From an uncultured Collinsella sp. (GTDB taxonomy: Bacteria > Actinomycetota > Coriobacteriia > Coriobacteriales > Coriobacteriaceae): a stretch of DNA of 15,787 bases. This document shows, piece after piece, positions 12,552-15,787 of this stretch. The translations under genes and the position numbers were made by a program. The stretch's first letter is position 1. The number at the start of each line of letters is the position of its first letter. The notes under the pieces are model-generated. The model did not search any database and had not been told where the DNA came from. It was given only the letters and a program-made list of their open reading frames with translations. Location of the stretch: the NCBI GenBank assembly GCA_902470365.1, contig CABRFZ010000033.1:1-15787 (forward strand), in the 5' to 3' direction.

Positions 12552-14468
12552 CTAGACGCGCTCTTCGATAGCACCGTTTCTATATGCATCGAGCAGCTGG
12601 CGCAGATCCTGGATCTGGCTGCGAATCTTGGCGCCAGTATCGGTGTCGCTCACCATGCGGCGACGGTCTGCTTGGTCAAAACGGTTGGTCTCGCTTTCGA
12701 TGTCCACGTTGCGCGTGAGTGCCTCGGCAACCGTCGTAAAGGCCCGGTGCGACTTGAGGCGGCAGCCGCGCGAGCTCGAGATGAGCGTATAGCCGGCGAT
12801 GCCCGTCTTGGGATGGTAAGCGCGGCAGAAGCCGCCATCGATGACCAGCAGCTTGCCCTCGGCGCGGATGGGCTGCTCGCCCTTGGTGGTTTTAACGGGC
12901 GTGTGGCCGTTGATGATGTGGCCGGTCGGCGAGCATGCCATGGGCGCGACGCCAAACTCGCGCATGATATCATCGCAGACCGAGGGCGACTTGGTAAGCG
13001 TAAAGTACGGGTCCATCGGCTCGACCCAGGTGCTCTTATCGGCGATATAGGCGCGCTCAAAGGTACGCACCAGGCGTCCGCTGGCGGGTGAGTTAAAGCC
13101 GATCCACAGGTACCACATCCAGTCGAGGGCGTCGTGGTCGCCCACGCGCCAGGCGCGGCGGGCGATGCGGTCGCAAAAATCGAGATAATCACGGCCGGCG
13201 TGCCAGGTACCCAGGCAGTTCATGCTGCTAAAGGTGCCGTCTTCGTTGAGCGGCACGCAGCCATGGAACAGCAGGTTGCCGTTGGTGACCTTGTACATCG
13301 AGCCGTGGGTGTAGAGGAAATCGATATGGCGATGCAGGTGATCGGCGGTGACAAACTCGGACACGAGCTTGTCGATGATGTGCTGCTCCTGAGACGTGAG
13401 CGTATAGGGGTCCGCCGGGTCGACGGTGGGGAAGTCGTTGGTCGTGAGCGGCCACACGCTGCCGTCGGCGAGCGTGACCGTGCCGGTGTCGTGGTCGATC
13501 TTGTCGAGTAACAGGCGGTCGGTCATATCGAACTCGGGGTGGCGCTGGATAATCTGGCCCTCGAGCTTAAAGAGCAGCACGTTGATGGCCTTGATCAGCG
13601 GGGTGATGGACTCACCGGCGGTGTAGGTGGCATCGGCAAAGGCGACAAGCTCACGCAGCGAGATGCCGTAGTCGTTCTCCAGGATCTCGTAGTTGTCGTA
13701 GCGTAGGTTGTTGCGCAGCACCGTGGCGATGCAGGCGGGCTCACCGGCCGCAGCGCCCATCCACAGCAGGTCGTGGTTGCCCCACTGGATGTCGAGCGAA
13801 TGGTAGGTGAGCAGACGGTCCATAATCTTGGCCGCGCCGCCGCCGCGGTCGAAGATGTCGCCCACCAGGTGCAGGTGGTCGACGGCCAGGCGCTTGATGA
13901 GCGAGGCGAGCGACTCAATAAAGTCGTCGGCGCTGGCGGTCTCTAGGATGGACTCCACGATGCGCTCGTGATAGCGCACGCGATAGTTGTTCTCGTCCGG
14001 GTGCGTGTGCAACAACTCGTCGATGATATAGGCGTAATCGCGCGGGATGGCCTTACGCACCTTGGAGCGCGTGTAGCGGCTTGAAAGTGAGCGAGCGACC
14101 ATGATGAGCTGGTCAAGCATCGTCTTGTACCAGGTGGGCGAGTCCTCGCGCTGACTGCGGACCAGGTCGATCTTCTCGCGCGGGTAGTAGATGAGCGTAC
14201 ACAGCTCGCCCTTTTCGTCAAAGGAGAGCGTGTCGCCAAAGATCTCGTCGACATGTTCGCGCACGACGCCCGAGCAGTTGTTGAGGATGTGCATAAAGGC
14301 TTCGTACTCACCATGCACGTCGCTCATAAAATGCTCGGTGCCCTTGGGTAGGTTAAGGATGGCCGAGAGGTTGATAATTTCGGTAAATGCGGATTGTTCG
14401 GTGGGAAACTGTCTCGACAGCAGGCGCAGATACTTGAAGTCTTGCGGGTTGCGATCGAATGCGACCAT
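12552..14468 (-). CDS. fbp: Fructose-1,6-bisphosphatase class III
   Basis: A 638-residue enzyme of the Firmicute-type class III FBPases, which hydrolyse fructose-1,6-bisphosphate to fructose-6-phosphate for gluconeogenesis in the cytoplasm. The metallophosphatase motifs are in order: SDVHGEY (49-55), GDIFDRGG (203-210), WGNHD (229-233), FHGCVP (401-406), NGHTPVK (520-526) and IDGGFCRAYH (543-552). The length matches the family (about 640-670). ATG 14468 has GGAAGGTG six bases upstream; an in-frame ATG at 14513 would add 15 residues that run through the palindrome in the leader and is not preferred. A perfect inverted repeat just upstream suggests regulation. All metal-binding and catalytic segments look intact. 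Confidence 0.95.
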   Translation of the reverse strand: MVAFDRNPQDFKYLRLLSRQFPTEQSAFTEIINLSAILNLPKGTEHFMSDVHGEYEAFMHILNNCSGVVREHVDEIFGDTLSFDEKGELCTLIYYPREKIDLVRSQREDSPTWYKTMLDQLIMVARSLSSRYTRSKVRKAIPRDYAYIIDELLHTHPDENNYRVRYHERIVESILETASADDFIESLASLIKRLAVDHLHLVGDIFDRGGGAAKIMDRLLTYHSLDIQWGNHDLLWMGAAAGEPACIATVLRNNLRYDNYEILENDYGISLRELVAFADATYTAGESITPLIKAINVLLFKLEGQIIQRHPEFDMTDRLLLDKIDHDTGTVTLADGSVWPLTTNDFPTVDPADPYTLTSQEQHIIDKLVSEFVTADHLHRHIDFLYTHGSMYKVTNGNLLFHGCVPLNEDGTFSSMNCLGTWHAGRDYLDFCDRIARRAWRVGDHDALDWMWYLWIGFNSPASGRLVRTFERAYIADKSTWVEPMDPYFTLTKSPSVCDDIMREFGVAPMACSPTGHIINGHTPVKTTKGEQPIRAEGKLLVIDGGFCRAYHPKTGIAGYTLISSSRGCRLKSHRAFTTVAEALTRNVDIESETNRFDQADRRRMVSDTDTGAKIRSQIQDLRQLLDAYRNGAIEERV

Positions 14469-14495
14469 GAAACACCTTCCGATGGGGCTGGTAAA

Positions 14496-14525
14496 ACTGA
14501 TAAACAGCATCAAACGTTTATCAGT
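14496..14525. promoter_or_regulatory. Perfect 10-bp inverted repeat before fbp
   Basis: ACTGATAAAC (14496-14505) and GTTTATCAGT (14516-14525) are exact complements separated by ten bases. The repeat lies 28-57 bases upstream of the fbp start and may overlap the leftward -10 region (TGATAA on the minus strand). This is a plausible operator or 5' leader hairpin for control of gluconeogenesis. On the minus strand it is followed by TTTTA, so attenuation is also possible. Confidence 0.5.
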
Positions 14526-14584
14526 ATGCGCCGCTTTTGTTTCGATTTTGCGCCAGCGGCTGAATTGTCGGCTGAACGGTTTGG

Positions 14585-14596
14585 TAAATCGATTTA
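14585..14596. promoter_or_regulatory. 12-bp perfect palindrome between fbp and degV
   Basis: TAAATCGATTTA is a perfect palindrome. It begins within TTTGGTAAAT (14580-14589), which recurs exactly at 14710-14719. Its position in the middle of a divergent intergenic region makes an operator possible, but AT-rich palindromes of this size also occur by chance. Confidence 0.3.
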
Positions 14597-14752
14597 GTGA
14601 AGGTAAATGTGTCGGTTGGGTGGAGACGACAGAGGGTGTTTTCTCAGATATTTATGCATGGGGCCGGTGGAGACGATGGTGGTAAAGATGTTCACTATAT
14701 TTGGTTCGATTTGGTAAATAGTGGACATATGTACCGCATGTAGGCTCACTGT

Positions 14753-14760
14753 GCGATAAT
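14753..14760 (+). promoter_or_regulatory. Candidate extended -10 of degV
   Basis: TGCGATAAT at 14752-14760 is an extended -10 element (TGn plus GATAAT), 28 bases before the degV start. No good -35 stands at 16-18 bases upstream, which is common for extended -10 promoters. Confidence 0.5.
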
Positions 14761-14788
14761 TTGCGCAGCAATGAGTAAGGAGCCTCAT

Positions 14789-15679
14789 ATGAGTGATTTT
14801 GTCCTGACCTGTGAATCCGCCGCCGACCGAACCCGTGAGTTCTTTGCGGCGCGCAATATCCCTGTCGTGTGTTTTCATTACGAGATCGACGATGTTGTCT
14901 ATACGGACGATCTGTATCAGTCGATTACGCCGGACAAGTTTTTTGCCCAGATTGCCGCGGGCGCCATGCCCAAGACGTCTCAGGTGAGCGTGGGTGAGTA
15001 CGAGGAGTTTTGGGAGCCGTTTGTTGCCGAGGGTAAAGACGTGCTGCACCTGACGTTGTCGTCGGGTATTTCGGGCACGTATGGATCGGCCTGCGTCGCG
15101 GCGCAGATGCTCGCGGATCGCTATCCCCAGGGCGGCAAGGTGCGCGTCATCGATTCGCTGGGGGCGTCTTCGGGCTTTGGTCTGTTGCTGGAATATGCCG
15201 CCGACGTGCGCGATAGCGGGGCTTCACTCGACGAGACGGCCGCTTGGATTGAGGAGCATAAACTCAACCTGCACCACTGGTTCTTCTCGACCGATCTGTC
15301 GAGCTACCTGCGCGGCGGTCGCATTTCGGCCGCGAGCGCGATCATTGGCACGGCGCTTAAGATTTGCCCGCTTATGACGGTCGATTGCGAAGGTAAGCTG
15401 TCGCCACGTGAGAAAATTCGCACTAAGAAGCGCGCGATTTCCGAGATGGCTAAGACCATGATGGCACACGTGCAGGGCGGTACGGATTATTCGGGTAAGT
15501 GCATCATGTCGCACTCGGCGTGCCGCGAGGATGCCGAGGCAGTTGCGGCGCTGATTGAGGAACAGGTTCCGCAGCTTAAAGGCAAGATTGAGATCAATGA
15601 CATCGGTACTCTGATTGGCTCGCATACCGGACCTGGTACGGTGGCGCTCTTCTTTATGGGCGACAAGCGCGTGGATTAA
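14789..15679 (+). CDS. DegV family fatty-acid-binding protein (FakB-like)
   Basis: A 296-residue DegV-fold protein. Family members bind a fatty acid in a buried pocket, and those working with FakA (FakB) present it for phosphorylation so that it can enter phospholipid synthesis. Visible motifs are TSQVS (63-67, usual T-S-Q-P/x-S), SSGISGTYGSA (91-101), RGGRIS (175-180) and IGSHTGPG (276-283), all at expected places. The common N-terminal TDS is CES here, in LTCESAAD. The start ATG 14789 follows AAGGAG (14777-14782) at six bases; an in-frame ATG at 14771 precedes that site and is rejected. The gene is divergent from fbp and monocistronic as far as can be seen. No FakA is in view, so partner and lipid are unknown. 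Confidence 0.92.
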   Translation: MSDFVLTCESAADRTREFFAARNIPVVCFHYEIDDVVYTDDLYQSITPDKFFAQIAAGAMPKTSQVSVGEYEEFWEPFVAEGKDVLHLTLSSGISGTYGSACVAAQMLADRYPQGGKVRVIDSLGASSGFGLLLEYAADVRDSGASLDETAAWIEEHKLNLHHWFFSTDLSSYLRGGRISAASAIIGTALKICPLMTVDCEGKLSPREKIRTKKRAISEMAKTMMAHVQGGTDYSGKCIMSHSACREDAEAVAALIEEQVPQLKGKIEINDIGTLIGSHTGPGTVALFFMGDKRVD

Positions 15680-15732
15680 TTTGCCCCATCACGTTGCTGC
15701 ATGATTGCTCAAACGAAAACGGCCCGTCTCAC

Positions 15733-15787
15733 TGAACTGCGCCCCAAATCTTGGACGCCCTAAATAGCGACTAGGCCGCAAGGGCCT
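15733..15787. mobile_element. End of a probable IS3-family insertion sequence (cut by window edge)
   Basis: From 15733 the sequence reads TGAACTGCGCCCCAAATCTT then GGAC, which closely resembles the terminal inverted repeats of IS3-family elements (TGAACTG, a C-run, then AA..TTGGAC). It begins with TG, as IS3 ends do. Only about 55 bases are visible, no transposase is seen, and the other end is outside the window, so the call rests on the terminal sequence. Confidence 0.5.

Noticed and set aside
12384..13091. Rightward 235-codon open frame opposite the start of GtrA copy 2 and the end of fbp
   Set aside because: It spans two genes on the other strand, including their gap, and shows no domain.

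Overview
The window is GC-rich DNA whose gene set and style (C69 dipeptidase, DegV protein, class III fructose-1,6-bisphosphatase, GtrA pairs, DUF4430 surface proteins with Ser/Lys/Asp stalks) fit a Gram-positive gut actinobacterium of the class Coriobacteriia, most likely Collinsella or a close relative. That assignment is inference from content and style, not from a marker gene.

Layout. Bases 1-460 are non-coding: they hold the Shine-Dalgarno of a leftward gene lying outside the window, two copies of a 19-bp operator-like repeat, a strong hairpin and a candidate promoter. Then come two rightward folate genes, a cyclodeaminase/cyclohydrolase-family gene (461-1093) and folD (1096-1950), followed by a terminator nested inside a 234-bp element with perfect 33-bp inverted ends (1987-2220). 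Next are a C69 dipeptidase (2306-3829), and a small phasin-like protein (3929-4345) coupled to an AarF/UbiB atypical kinase (4354-6117) with its own terminator.

The centre is a cobalamin riboswitch (about 6232-6412) leading a two-gene overlapping operon. The first gene encodes a 1310-residue surface protein with four DUF4430 (transcobalamin-like C-terminal) domains, a beta-propeller, a Flg_new/InlB-type repeat, a charged stalk and a C-terminal membrane anchor. The second encodes a 300-residue membrane-anchored protein with one DUF4430 domain on a similar stalk. I read this as a B12-responsive corrinoid-capture system on the cell surface. It is the most interesting system in the window.

The right part is leftward: fbp (14468-12552) followed by two related GtrA membrane proteins (12473-12078 and 11858-11451), the last with its own terminator convergent with that of the DUF4430 operon. 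A divergent intergenic region with several palindromes separates fbp from degV (14789-15679, rightward). The last 55 bases look like the terminal inverted repeat of an IS3-type insertion sequence.

A second notable point is FolD. It has alanine where the catalytic lysine of the YxxxK motif should be, and phenylalanine at the conserved active-site glutamine, while an FchA-type protein is encoded immediately upstream. The sequence therefore suggests that dehydrogenase and cyclohydrolase activities are split between two proteins.
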